Positions 35,000-45,183 of a DNA stretch of 64,000 nucleotides are shown here, one piece after another. The translations under genes and the position numbers were made by a program. Source of the stretch: Incurvaria masculella (lineage: Eukaryota > Arthropoda > Insecta > Lepidoptera > Incurvariidae); NCBI GenBank assembly GCA_946894095.1, contig OX335644.1:19697595-19761594 (forward strand). The letters are read 5' to 3'. Positions within the stretch are counted from its first letter, which is position 1, and every line of letters begins with the position of its first letter. The notes under the pieces were generated by a model that made no database searches, was not told the origin of the DNA, and saw only the letters and a list, made by a program, of their open reading frames with translations.

Positions 35000-35700
35000 T
35001 CAACTGGCGCTATAAACTGACCGTCGCTCGAGCGGTAAAACAGGCCGGGTACAACGGTTGTGAATAATAGTCATACACATTCAATAACTTGATATAGCTC
35101 TGCTTACATGATTAACATCGACATGAACATTTTGTACACTGCTTCGAAAAAACATTTATCTAGGGTGCAACCTGCAATGAATCTTACTACATTAAAAATA
35201 AAATCTAATTCTTAAAATAATACAAACTATACTTGTACTATTTGAGATATTGAGCTGCAGTCATATTTTATATGCAGCACACTTTCCAAAAAAGGGTGTT
35301 GGAATGTGTGATATTCGTACACCATTTGGGACCGCTTGACACAAACAAAACAGAAGACTTTCTACCTTTGGAAATATCACTGGCTTTTAGAATTTTTCTA
35401 AAGAGTTAACATTCAGACCACTGAAGACATAGGAAGGAAAAGTGGTATACAGTCGATATCGCGTCTCCGCCGTATGGCCAAAGTGGCCATATATGGGAAT
35501 CCGGCGGCACGTTGTAAGCCACACTCATGATAGGCGTGCTAGATGGCATATCTCCTTCCTGTTCAGACCATGCGTCCGTTAACACCTTGTATTTCATTTC
35601 ATTGATCTTTGAGGAAGACATTGCTTCATAATTACATTTTCGGAAGTGATTCTGCTGTATATGTGATTTTACTTATATTTATGAATTATTTACAAACATA
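35000..35700. other. Intergenic, no gene seen
   Basis: A moderately GC-rich patch at 35440-35600 (CCGCCGTATGGCCAAAGTGG) gives only a short minus-strand frame without known features. Nothing else recognised. Confidence 0.35.
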
Positions 35701-35706
35701 TTTTTT

Positions 35707-35944
35707 TGTGTTTGCCCTATAGAAGGTGCTACTAACAAACAGAACAAAGAGATAGTTTTCAAAGTTTTATCAAATATCCTAAACAAAAAGTTATTCAGTT
35801 TGAGATACGGCATCACCTCTCGGTATCCTAGTCAACTTCGAGTTGAGTGTACAGATGCCGAGGAACTCATCACAGCACAGTTACCAAGCAACACTAAGGC
35901 CCAAGTGCGCAAAGTCTCATCAAACGTATCCATCGTAATTACAT
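35707..35944 (+). CDS. Unrecognised open frame interrupted by a MITE
   Basis: The plus strand is open for about 79 codons without a start (KEIVFKVLSNILNKK, then LRYGITSRYPSQLRVECTDA, then EELITAQLPSNTKAQVRKV). It ends where a TTAA MITE is inserted. A pyrimidine-rich stretch ending in TATAG (35711-35721) could be an acceptor. Residue composition is protein-like but no family is recognised. Possibly an exon or the remains of a transposon protein. Confidence 0.3.
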
Positions 35945-36392
35945 TTAAGGTGGCCCTTCCCCTACGGGACTAACTCACTCATGGTACAAAGTCGTGCTAT
36001 TGCGCTCTGGGAACTTCTCTATTTAAAAGAAAAAGACGGGTCCGTGATGAGGTGGATGCAATATGTCAGCAAAGTAGACAATGCTTGATTTGGTAAGATT
36101 TACGAAAATTTTAATTACAAAACAACTTATAGCTAAAAGTAAATCACAAACGCTGTAGTCAAAAATCAAACAAAAACCTAATCGCAAAAACCTACAGCAT
36201 TCGTGATTTAATTTAAGGTTTAAGCGGTTGTGTTATTAAACATTTTCGTAAATTTGACCAAATCAAACAATATGCGCATTGTCTGCTCTGTGGACATGTT
36301 GCATCCTCCTGCAGTGAATGTCTCAGATCGCAATAGCGCGATTTTGTTTCATGCCCTCAATAAGTTAGTCCCGTCGGAAAATGCCATCTTAA
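35945..36392. mobile_element. TTAA-flanked MITE, GGTGGCCC family, diverged
   Basis: TTAA at both ends, left terminus GGTGGCCCTTCCCC, right terminus AAATGCCATC. About 450 bp with internal deletions, aligned by eye to the 550-bp copies. Confidence 0.8.
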
Positions 36393-36917
36393 TGATGATT
36401 AAAAATATAATTGTCTGCATTTTTTAATTTGATTTGCACAATATTTTCATAAGATAAATTGCCAGACGACAGAACACAAATTGTCCCTTAGAATAATTGG
36501 CAAACATTTTTTTTATCTGGCAACTCTCAGTAGCGTCTAAGCTGGTAGTGCTGTTCTTATTTCTTTAGTATAGGACTGTTGACGAATTTAATCGCTGGGC
36601 CATTTAGCGATCCAAGTCATCACTTCATCATACCAACAAACAAACACATTGGCTCCGGGAGTGGCGGTCCTGCTAGCGTCCAATATAATGGCAACATCAT
36701 GTCTTCAATATTGTATAAGAATAGTGACATTCAAAAATAGTACATAGCGACACTTCAAAAAAATACTTAATCGTAACTTTAACGCTCACTGATGGATTTC
36801 GAGTGATTAGCGGTAAAAAACCGTGATCACCGTAATTAACTTTAATGCTAAGTCAATTTTGACCCATCAGGATTTAATCATACTTTGACGTTGATGTTAA
36901 CGTCGATGTCCCATTGA

Positions 36918-37091
36918 GCAGCTGGGCCTAAACCTGTCACTGATGAGCGTGCTTGCATCGAGGCACTCAAAATTAATAGACTAGGAGCAAAGGAGCTAGA
37001 GGATATTCTCGCTAATGATCGAACGGCATTATTGCCTAGCAACAGTAGTGAACTGTTAATGGAGTATGTGGAGCTCATTGTCGACTACTAG
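36918..37091 (+). CDS. Unrecognised 57-codon frame ending tail to tail with Adar
   Basis: After an in-frame TGA the plus strand is open from 36918 to TAG at 37089-37091. It contains RACIEALKINRLGAKELEDI and ends LLMEYVELIVDY. ATTGAG just before 36919 could be an acceptor. Its stop codon overlaps that of Adar (37088-37090) on the other strand, so a convergent terminal exon is possible. Family unknown; a chance frame cannot be excluded. Confidence 0.3.
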   Translation, partial: AAGPKPVTDERACIEALKINRLGAKELEDILANDRTALLPSNSSELLMEYVELIVDY

Positions 37092-40000
37092 GAGAACAGG
37101 AGTTGGGGTGCGACGGCGCTCGTCTCGCAGTGGAACTGGTCCTGCTCGAGCGGCTTGCTCACCCAGCGGCCGAGCCCCGCCTTGAAGAAGGCCGTCGTCA
37201 GCCGCTGCTTCGCTTGCTGCCGATGTAACATTCACGTTGTAGCCACCGAACTAGCAATGGACTAGAACTGCCTATACTCTCGCTTCACTAGTGGGCGCTT
37301 GTCGCCACCTAGTAATTCATACTTCTGAGCTATGACGATTATATTCCTGATCAGGTGTAGGTATAGATTAAAGGTGAAGGTATAGATAACTAATGTAATA
37401 CAACTTACAAAACTCGGCTTATTTTCACTGGTACTATGCGATCAGCGTAATTGTGAATCATGCCTAGGGACAGAAAATCGTTGGTGAAAATTAAAAAATA
37501 GCGTTGGTGACAGCACGGCGCCCTGCGGAACGCCAGCCCCAATTGGAAAGTCAAGTTCGATGTAACCGTGCAATATAAACACATTCTAGTATCCCAGTTC
37601 CTATGAGGGGTGTTGGGCTAACGCCATGACAGCTGTGGTATTAGCCATCCATGACCAGTTACAGTTATATTTGACAAGTAATCAAGGAAGTCACCTGATA
37701 CTCTGGACACAGAAGCTTGGCTTCGTCATACGCGATTCCTTCTAGTTGAGACGGGTCAAAGTGGACACTCTCGAATCCTGAATCATTCTCCTGAAACATG
37801 AATACCATTTCCAGTAGAATGAAGGACTGTTCTTCCATCGATTTTTTTTTTACTTGTTTTAGCAGCCTTCGTTAGAAGCAGAGTGAGCAGTGTAGTTAGA
37901 CATGAGAGAATTCAACGAAATACCAACTGTTGTTCGTCGTATTTTTCATTGAATTTAATGCGGGCGGAGCTGTGGGCACCTTCTAATTGTAAGTATAATT
38001 CGTGAGTGATTGTTAGACCATTACACTAACTAGATTGTTGTGCAAATAACGGATTCATACTATTACTCCGCATATGTTGCATCACATTGAGTTAGGTCGT
38101 GCGTCAGAGCGAAGTTGCACACAGATCTACCAACAAAGTCAGTCTTGTCGGAGCCTAGCCCAGGTGGTGCGTGTTAAAGTCTCCCAGAAAGATCAACTCC
38201 ACGGAGGGAAATTATTCCTGAGCATCGTCTTTGGAAAAATCAAGCTTGTTGATAGGAATACAAACTGCATCGAGACCGGGTATAGAGTCATAAGAAGACT
38301 GATGGACGAATGGATTGAGATATATTAGTGCATCTATCATAATGGACCAAGTCCCCAACACACCACAGAAGCGAGTTTACGGGGACACTCACCCGTGCCA
38401 GCGGCCGCAGGTGGCGCGCAACGTGGTGCCAGCGCGCGAACATGCTCTGCTTGCACACACGCGACGCGGCGCCGCCCTCCAGCTTGCCCGTTGCCGCGTT
38501 CACCACCTCCGCCGCCTGCCCAGGCGACGACACATTTGTAGTGGTACGAAATGTAGTTTGTTTTGTGGCACCACAAAAAAGAAAAAAGGAGATGGGCCGC
38601 TCTTTGAATTAGTTCTCCATTCTTAGCAACTAGCTAGAGTATCAGGGATAAGTTGATCCTTTGGTAACATTTTGGTGTAAGAATTCGGACATGGAGGACC
38701 AGTGTTCAGTGCAAATTCGTTTTTTTTTATTATTAAATTTATGTGCAAGATTTATCTGTATATATATACCATGCAAGGGTGCATTTTTAAATTGCCGATT
38801 TGTAATTATTTTATGGTAGATTTATGGTAAGATTAAGGACTCTTACTGTTGGTCATTACTTCACGTTAAAAGATAAATGTGGGCACCGATATGGGCCAGT
38901 TTATTTAAAGAAGTTGCAGATGGAAGGAAATTCATCTTCTATAAATCCAAAGGTAAGTAAGTTTTTTAGGTTTTTTTCTTCCTGAGTCCAAATATTATTT
39001 AGAATCACGTATTTTTAGTGCTTTGAAGATAAATAAAAGGTTTTTGAAGGGCAAAGTCTAGGAAAAGTGTAATGTGGTCGTTATTGCGACTCCGATGTAT
39101 CGACAAAGCGTGCAAATAATCGTATGGGAAGCTGGTTACGCGACGTATGCCAGATAGTCCAAACATCACCACCGCGCATATGCTCGTAAAATGATTTGCC
39201 CAAGTCAGTTTGCCACCTGCATAAATGTTCCAATGTGTCCGCGACTATGTTTTCATGTGGCATGTGGGGGCAAGTGGGTCTTATATCGTAGGCATCCTCG
39301 ATGACACATCTCCTTCCTTTTTTGATCTGAGGGCGGCACACATATTCTGTATCACACACATGATATTATTCGCCTCTGTGACTGCTGTCAATTTGTTATT
39401 GAGAGTCTTCGTTTGAAATTGGATTAGAGCACAACAGAACTCTGCTAAGTTTGGTCCCAATATTGTTCTGACACGGTTGTACGGCCATAGGCTGGTAAGA
39501 AACATGCCAAACTACAAACATTGAGTGCATGGTTGGGACGCGAGGTGCTACTGGCGGATGGACTGGCTATCATTGTATAGAGAAAATACCTTTTTTTTAT
39601 GTAACTGAATTTGGATGGTTAATACATCAGAAACTAGGGTCAATTTTACGTTTTTTATGCAACCTGACATGGATGGCTAATACCCCACAACTACCGTTAT
39701 GATATTATCCCAAAGGTATTAGGTGCCATGCCAGGACCACTGCTACACTGAACTGGATGGAAAATACGGAAATTTTATTCTGCTCCTGTTATTGATGCTT
39801 TAACCATAGTTTGGTCCAATGCAGTGGTACCACGGCTTAAAAATCAACCACTTAGGGCCGAGTGCACGAAAGGACAAAAAATCAAAATCAATTTCAACGT
39901 ACGATTAAACACGTCACTTTGTATTGACAGTATGGAAGGAACTCCTTGCGGTTCACTTAAAGTGACGTGTTTGAACAATGTTTAACTCAGCCGTCTCTTC

Positions 40001-40357
40001 GTGCAATCGGGGCTTAGTTGGGTAAGTGAACCTACAGTTTATCATGGATTCCGAACCATTAAACAGCTAGCATTCGTAACGAAATGCACTTGCGTAGCTC
40101 AGAAAGAGATGGAAAGTGGTTCATGAACGGGGCGAGAATTTGAACCCATAACCTCTAGGCCCTACACCACGAGCTGTACCATTGTATGTACTGTGTCGGC
40201 ACTCACCGGCCTGTCGGCGCACCAGTTGACGGCGAAGTTAGGCGCGCGCGCCGGCGTGCGTGCCTCGGCGCTGGCCGCGCGCGCCAGCAGCGGCCGCTGC
40301 AGCCGGAACGGCGGCGGCAGCGCCTCGAGCGTGCCCTCGACGCGCCCGCAGATGGCG
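37088..40357 (-). CDS. Adar: Adenosine deaminase acting on RNA (Adar), last four exons
   Basis: Minus-strand exons 40357-40207, 38515-38393, 37790-37695 and 37216-37088 join in frame (phase 0 at each internal junction; the first exon starts with one base of a split codon). They give 165 residues plus stop. The order AICGRVEGTLE ... LPPPFRLQRPLL ... EARTPARAPNFAVNW, ATGKLE-SRVCK, YDEAKLLCPEYQQAKQRL and FKAGLGRWVSKPLEQDQF closely follows the C-terminal part of the A-to-I editing deaminase domain of insect ADAR. In ADARs this part builds the inositol-hexakisphosphate-bound core behind the active site. The catalytic HAE and two PC motifs, and any dsRNA-binding domains, must lie in upstream exons not found in 40.4-64 kb. 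The tail ETSAVAPQLLFS extends past the usual end. Confidence 0.85.
37552..37672 (+). mobile_element. SINE 3' end fragment
   Basis: CAAGTTCGATGTAACCGTGC, then TGTTGGGCTAACGCCATGAC and TGGTATTAGCCATCCATGAC. It lies in an Adar intron. Confidence 0.55.
39081..39505 (-). pseudogene. Unrecognised intronless coding remnant with one frameshift
   Basis: Two overlapping minus-strand frames look like one protein broken once, near the AAAAAAGG run at about 39315-39325. The first part contains WPYNRVRTILGPNLAEF and NKLTAVTEANNIMCVIQNMC; the second AYDIRPTCPHMPHENIVADT, LEHLCRWQTDLGKSFYEHM and RLFARFVDTSESQ. Together about 140 residues without introns, inside an Adar intron. I do not recognise the family; a processed pseudogene or retroelement piece is plausible. 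Confidence 0.4.
39590..40175 (-). mobile_element. tRNA-headed SINE, split by a small MITE
   Basis: Antisense tail and body at 39600-39851, and head side at 40018-40175 (ACGAAATGCACTTGCG, GAACGGGGCGAGAATTTGAA). Between them sits the 166-bp element at 39852-40017, inserted at the position of the usual CCACCTAGTAGG. Confidence 0.75.
39852..40017. mobile_element. 166-bp MITE, GGGCCGAGTGCACGAA family, copy 1
   Basis: Flanked by TTAG on both sides. Ends GGGCCGAGTGCACGAAAG / CTTCGTGCAATCGGGGC, with internal GTGACGTGTTTGAAC and its mirror AAACACGTCAC. Inserted in a SINE. Confidence 0.8.
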
Positions 40358-40440
40358 CTGCGGGCGAAACGGCGTGCGTTAGTCTGTGCTCGTGCTGACC
40401 GTGGTAAATCAACTCACTAGGTTAACAGGTAAGTCAGTGA

Positions 40441-40606
40441 TTAAGGGCCGAGTGCACGAAAGAACAAAAAATCAAAATCAACGTCAAAGTATGATCAAAC
40501 ACGTCACTTTGTGTGGACAATATGGAAGGAACTCTATGCGGTTCACTAAAAGTGACGTGTTTGAACATTGATTAACTCAGCCGTTTCTTCGTGCAACCGG
40601 GGCTAA
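40441..40606. mobile_element. 166-bp MITE, GGGCCGAGTGCACGAA family, copy 2
   Basis: Starts TTAAGGGCCGAGTGCACGAA and ends TTCGTGCAACCGGGGCTAAA. Same internal inverted GTGACGTGTTT motif. Confidence 0.8.
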
Positions 40607-40619
40607 ATCTTTTTTTATC

Positions 40620-41245
40620 TTAAGAAATGGCCCGTAAGCTATGCTCCCTGTACAAACGTTGTTTACTAATCTTTGATACATAATATCTAATATCAGGGAA
40701 CCAATACCTGTGCCTACACATTTTGAGGGTTCCGCACCCAAAGGGTGAAAACGGAACCCTATTACTAAGCCTCCGCTGTCCGTCCGTCCGTCTATCACAG
40801 GGGTGTATCTCATGAACCGTAATAGCTAGGTAGCAGAAATTTTCACAGAGTGTGTATTTATTTTGCCGCTATAACAAATAGGTAAAATTAAAAAATTATA
40901 TTTAATTTTTAAAATTATAAATATGGGGGGCCCCATACAAACATTTTTTGTGTTAAATCGAGTCCGACTCGCACTTGGCCGGTTTTTTATTTATTTTTTT
41001 TATTTTGAAAAATGTAAACCGAATGAAATTAATGCAAGAAAATATTCATACATATTTGGTTCCCTCTGTGGTTTGATCCAGGACATATTTACCAAAAAAA
41101 AAAACAAAAACATCAAGTCACAGATGTTTTTTAACTAATTTAGATACAAAAAAATCAAGCTAATTGGAGCGGTGGTTTTCAAATCATTAGAAAATTATGT
41201 TTGTACGGGGAGAGTAATTTTCTGATGCTTACGGGTCGGCCTTAA
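40620..41245. mobile_element. CGGCCCGTAAGC-family MITE containing a nested CCGT element
   Basis: TTAA-flanked ends GAAATGGCCCGTAAGC and GCTTACGGGTCGGCC match the 376-bp family. The copy is about 250 bp too long because another element (about 40724-40992) sits inside. Confidence 0.82.
40724..40992 (-). mobile_element. CCGT-microsatellite element (GTGCGAGTCGGACTCGC family), nested
   Basis: From AGGGTTCCGCACCCAAAGGG through GTCCGTCCGTCCGTC and TCATGAACCGTAATAGC to GAGTCCGACTCGCACTTGGC and CGGTTTTTTA. A very common type of short interspersed repeat in Lepidoptera; class unknown to me. Confidence 0.75.
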
Positions 41246-41391
41246 CCGTGTCATATGGCCGCGTCAAAGGAGATGGCGCCACAGTCGTTCGTAGTTATTT
41301 CTGATATAACTACACAAACATAGGAAGTTACAAACTATTACTGTAGTGGCGAACACATTAATTAGCCATCTAGATGGACGCACGCACCCCC

Positions 41392-41585
41392 TTAAGGTGC
41401 TTTCGAAATATCAGGGGGGTTACGAAAACCATGCCGGCCGGTCGGATGCTTCCTCACACCATGTTTGAAGGACCCCAGGTTGTATTTAGGGGGAAATACC
41501 TCTGAAGGGAAGTCCATTCCATTGTTTACCGACCCTATAAATATAGAGGATCGGTGGGTTCTTATCTTTGAAATGTCCACTGTGA
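41392..41585 (-). pseudogene. CR1-type LINE 3' end fragment
   Basis: The minus strand is open from [20 protein letters not shown] through [20 protein letters not shown] to the end, the last stretch of a CR1 ORF2. Confidence 0.65.
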
Positions 41586-41721
41586 ATTAGTCCATTTTCT
41601 CTTTGAATCCTTAAATCTTACGTTTAGTTCCATCTCGTCAGTTGATCTCGACTGCTGCATTATAAAAAGGTAAACCATTGCGATTCACATCAAATTGAAA
41701 TGTATGTTTGCATGAAATATA

Positions 41722-41930
41722 AAAAACCGGCCAAGTGCGAGTCGGACTCGCACACGAAGGGTTCCGTACCATCCACAAAGATTTATTACAAAAATATCAC
41801 GTTTTTTGTATGGGGCCCTTTAATTTTAATTATTTTTTAATGTTACATAATTGTTGTTATATCGGCAAAATAAATACACACTTTGTGAAAATTCCGTTGG
41901 CACCCTTTGGGTACGGAACCCGAAAAATCG
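41722..41930 (+). mobile_element. CCGT-family element, microsatellite lost
   Basis: It begins ACCGGCCAAGTGCGAGTCGG and ends ACCCTTTGGGTACGGAACCC, opposite in orientation to the 40724 copy; the central part is deleted. Confidence 0.7.
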
Positions 41931-42024
41931 TAATAATATCGAATGATATTCGTTTCCCTTTCAATCGCATAAATTGCTGCGATCTTCTATTTCGGTAACA
42001 TAAAGCATTTGAGGTAAAATAATA

Positions 42025-42470
42025 GAGTATTGTTCACATTTGTGGGACGCCTCAGCTAAGCACCTGCTTAGCTACCTGGACTCGATACGGGGTCAGGCTG
42101 TTCGTCTCGTCGACGACCCCAAGTTATCCCTGAATTCAAAAACCCTCCAACCCTGAAGGGATGTAGGGTCTCCGTCCGTACCATGGAGAATACTTGTCGG
42201 AGATGCATAACGCTGTCCCTCCGCCCTCTTTCTACCGTCGCTGAACGCGGAACAGGCAGGGAATGCACCCATACACTGTTGACTTTCCAAAATAATAACC
42301 GATCCTTTTCTATCTATTAGTTCGGTATATAATCAAATAGACTCTTTGCCGAGGGGTTTCCCCCAAAATACAACCCGCGGTACTTCAAGCATAGTGTGAA
42401 GAAGTACCTGTCCGGCGGCGGTACTTCGAGGACCCGCAATAATCCGGAATGGTTATAATGTCACTCCGCA
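42025..42470 (+). pseudogene. CR1-type LINE 3' end fragment
   Basis: GTGGGACGCCTCAGCTAAGC, TCGTCGACGACCCC, AACCCTGAAGGGATGTAGGG and AACAGGCAGGGAATGCACCC parallel the 22996 copy; frames are broken. Confidence 0.65.
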
Positions 42471-42544
42471 ATGATAATGCCTTAATGGACAGTATTACGA
42501 AAATTTTATGTTTTTAATGGATGCGAAATTACCGTTACCCTTTT

Positions 42545-42878
42545 AATTTGAGTTTCAGCGACATCTACATTTGAAGCATTGTTATCAGATTTTGAAAATA
42601 GTCTGAAAAAGTCGTGACATTCGTCGGAAGCAGGATTCGAACCCGCGACCTTTGGATTACATGTTCACTGCTCTAACCAACCGAGCTATCCCGTAAATTA
42701 CGTCAGCCAACGATTTTCTCGATTATATTCGAATCGACACAGTTCTTCCCCAATATTTTGCTGGATGGCGCTGATTATGTTTATGCGTCGTGATGAATGT
42801 CACGACCAATACTTTTTCAGATTATTTTCAAAATCTGATTACAATGCTTCAAATGTAGATGTCGCTAAAACTCAAATT
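42545..42878. mobile_element. Foldback element with a tRNA-like sequence between its arms
   Basis: Left arm 42546-42624 (TTTCAGCGACATCTACATTT ... CGTGACATTCGTC) and right arm 42790-42878, its near-exact reverse complement, enclose about 165 bp that includes the tRNA-like sequence at 42628-42698. A TTAA MITE is inserted directly at the right end. Confidence 0.75.
42628..42698 (-). tRNA. tRNA-Thr(TGT)-like sequence, probably pseudo or SINE-type
   Basis: On the minus strand: GATAGCTCGGTTGGTTAGAG (D arm, box A), an anticodon loop CATGTAA with TGT in place, and GGTCGCGGGTTCGAATCC (T arm, box B). The T stem pairs fully with one G-U. About five of seven acceptor pairs form, and the anticodon stem is poor. 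It is therefore more likely a tRNA-derived sequence than a working gene. Confidence 0.5.
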
Positions 42879-43403
42879 AAGGTGGCCCATCCCGCTCATC
42901 CCCCATACAAAAGGGGAAAGAAGATCACGCCCATATTTCATGTCAAGAGATCCAAAATTTTGCTCAAAATTGCTGTATTTGATCGAACTAGATGTCTGAT
43001 GATGTTGTAAAATTGTGTTTGGTTTCTAAGTTATAAGGTCAGAAAGTTTTTATACAATGACTTTGGAGGTGGATTACGCAATGATAAAGTTAGAACATCA
43101 TAAAAAGATTAGTCATCAGACATAGCTTATTTAATCAAGATTTATGATCTATTTGGTTTTTGTTAGATTTTTTACTACAGCGGTCGTGGTTTACTTTTAG
43201 CTATAAGTCGTTTTGAAATTAAAATTTTCGTAAATCTTACCAATTCATACACTATGAACATTGTCTTTTTTGTGGACATGTTGCATCTTCCTCATCGCGG
43301 AGCCTGTCTTATTCTTTGAAACAGAGAAGGTCCCAGAGCGCAACAGCACGGTTTTGTACCGAGCCCGCGAATCAGTTAGGCCCGCCGGGTTGGGCCACCT
43401 TAA
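42877..43403. mobile_element. TTAA-flanked MITE, GGTGGCCCAACCCG family
   Basis: TTAA and terminal repeats at both ends (GGTGGCCCATCCCG / CGGGTTGGGCCACC); 527 bp. Confidence 0.88.
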
Positions 43404-43904
43404 TGAGTATTACGAACACGTAAAAAACGGAATTAGATCGAGGATTTCATTGAGAATTTCGAATGAGCGAAACAAAAGATGTCGTGCGGCCTCCGGTCTG
43501 GAATGACTATTTTATTCGGAGTTTCCGAAATAGAATTGCATCAATGAGGAGTGGGAATCGGAATATAAGTAGGTAAGGCTGAGGAGTGTTAAAAGGAGTT
43601 ATAAGCCAGAGGAGGCGGGTTATCGGAATGGGGTGCACTTGGAATGAGCCATCACTGTCGCGTGAAGCGTGCGGTGGCCTGCAGTGTTGCACCACCAGTC
43701 GCTTAACCAGTTCAATTAATAACTCCAGCCTCGTGTCGGAACTCCGAGTATTTTAAACCGATTAATATATGCAACAATAAATTATTCAGCTCATTCTGAG
43801 GGATATTTAGTCTGGCATTTAGGACGAAACGAATATATTTGTGTTTGTCTTGTCTGTTCCATTGTATCTATGGATCTGTTTACCGCTGTACACTTCTAGT
43901 ATCG

Positions 43905-44145
43905 CTTGACGCGGAACAGGCAGGGAATGTGGGTGTCGCTGTCGACATTCCGAAAATAAGAATCCAAAGTAGATCCTTTGACTATAGGGTCGGTACACTA
44001 CTCGGTACACTATGGAATCAATTCTCCGCCTAGGTATTTCCCATTGCAAACATGGTGTGAAGAAGCACTTGGCCGGCAGGAATGGTTTTACCAGCCCCCG
44101 TGTAAGTTCAACCTGGCGTACTACATACCGCACTTAACATAAACA
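43905..44145 (+). pseudogene. CR1-type LINE 3' end fragment
   Basis: CGCGGAACAGGCAGGGAATG, AAAATAAGAATCCAAAG, AACATGGTGTGAAGAAGCAC and CTTAACATAAACAG follow the order of the other CR1 ends. Confidence 0.6.
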
Positions 44146-44159
44146 GTCTTAAACCAGTG

Positions 44160-44620
44160 GCTCTCTGATCTGTAGACCTCGCGAGTCGGTTCTTTTTAAA
44201 CATTTGACATGTTCTTAAAAAATTCAATAAAAAAAAAAAACCGAAAAATTTTATTTGCATATAAATTTCAAGAGAATCGGTTGAGAAATGCGACCTGTAG
44301 AAGAGAACAACCGGACACATTTGAACATTTTTCATAATTACTCTTCCATTTAATATGTTATGTAAAGCCATGAAGTTTCTTTGCGGGTTCTTCTTTACTG
44401 GGTTGATCGAATCCGCGGATCTTTGTGACGTAACTTAGTGTAGGTTGACTACCAAAAAGTTTAAATAAATGAAATTTTGAATTTTTTTAAAGAGTGGCTC
44501 GACTAAAAAAATCTATAAAAACATCAAACCTGGTTACAACATCGGTTGAGAATTGCGACCTGTAGAGAAGAACATACGAAAGAATTTTTGCCCAATCTTA
44601 AAACGGAAACTTTCGCTACG
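44160..44620. repeat. Cluster of ACCTCGCGAGT / GAGAATCGGTTGAGAA repeats
   Basis: GTAGACCTCGCGAGTCGG at 44174, AGAGAATCGGTTGAGAAATG at 44269, the block shared with 25563 at 44368-44478, and a second GGTTGAGAATTGCGACCTGT at 44543. Interspersed repeats of unknown class. Confidence 0.5.
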
Positions 44621-44639
44621 CTCGGTCAATGAAAGGTCT

Positions 44640-45183
44640 CATCGAGATCTAACTTTCTTTTGCATGTAAATTTAATTGAAAACATCACCTCCACGGTTTC
44701 CTCGCTCCGCGACGAAGCACCCCCGATAGGGAGGGACGCGCGCGCGGCTATCGACACTCGACGCCGCTCAGTGCGGCTCGTCGCACCACCGAACGCGCTC
44801 GCTTGCGAAACACGCTAGTGAAAATCGGACCGCAACCGCTGGGACTTGGGACACCGAACTCGATCGTCCAGTTTGGTTATGCTCGCTTGGCGTCCGTCTT
44901 TCGTAACGGAATCAACCCTTTTTTGTTTCGGACGACAATTTGTCTGCGGTGAGGCGTAACTAATGACGCCTTTGAGATAATACCGCTTATTGAAATATAC
45001 AAGCTTTTGCAGGAATTAAATTTGAGTTTACTATAAGTTCGTAGTAAAAATGTGTGCAAACGAATTTAATTGTTCAGCAAGAAAAACGTAAACTTAAATG
45101 GTTATTAAATAATATTGCAGTGAGAGGCATTTGAAAATACCTACTGACATTTTCCTGAAAAAGTTTAGTGAACAGTTATCAGG
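44640..45183 (+). promoter_or_regulatory. Possible lipase promoter / 5' region
   Basis: A GC-rich patch (44690-44900, many CG dinucleotides) lies 300-500 bp upstream of the lipase ATG, in otherwise AT-rich DNA. No convincing TATA box or initiator could be fixed. Position-based inference only. Confidence 0.25.
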
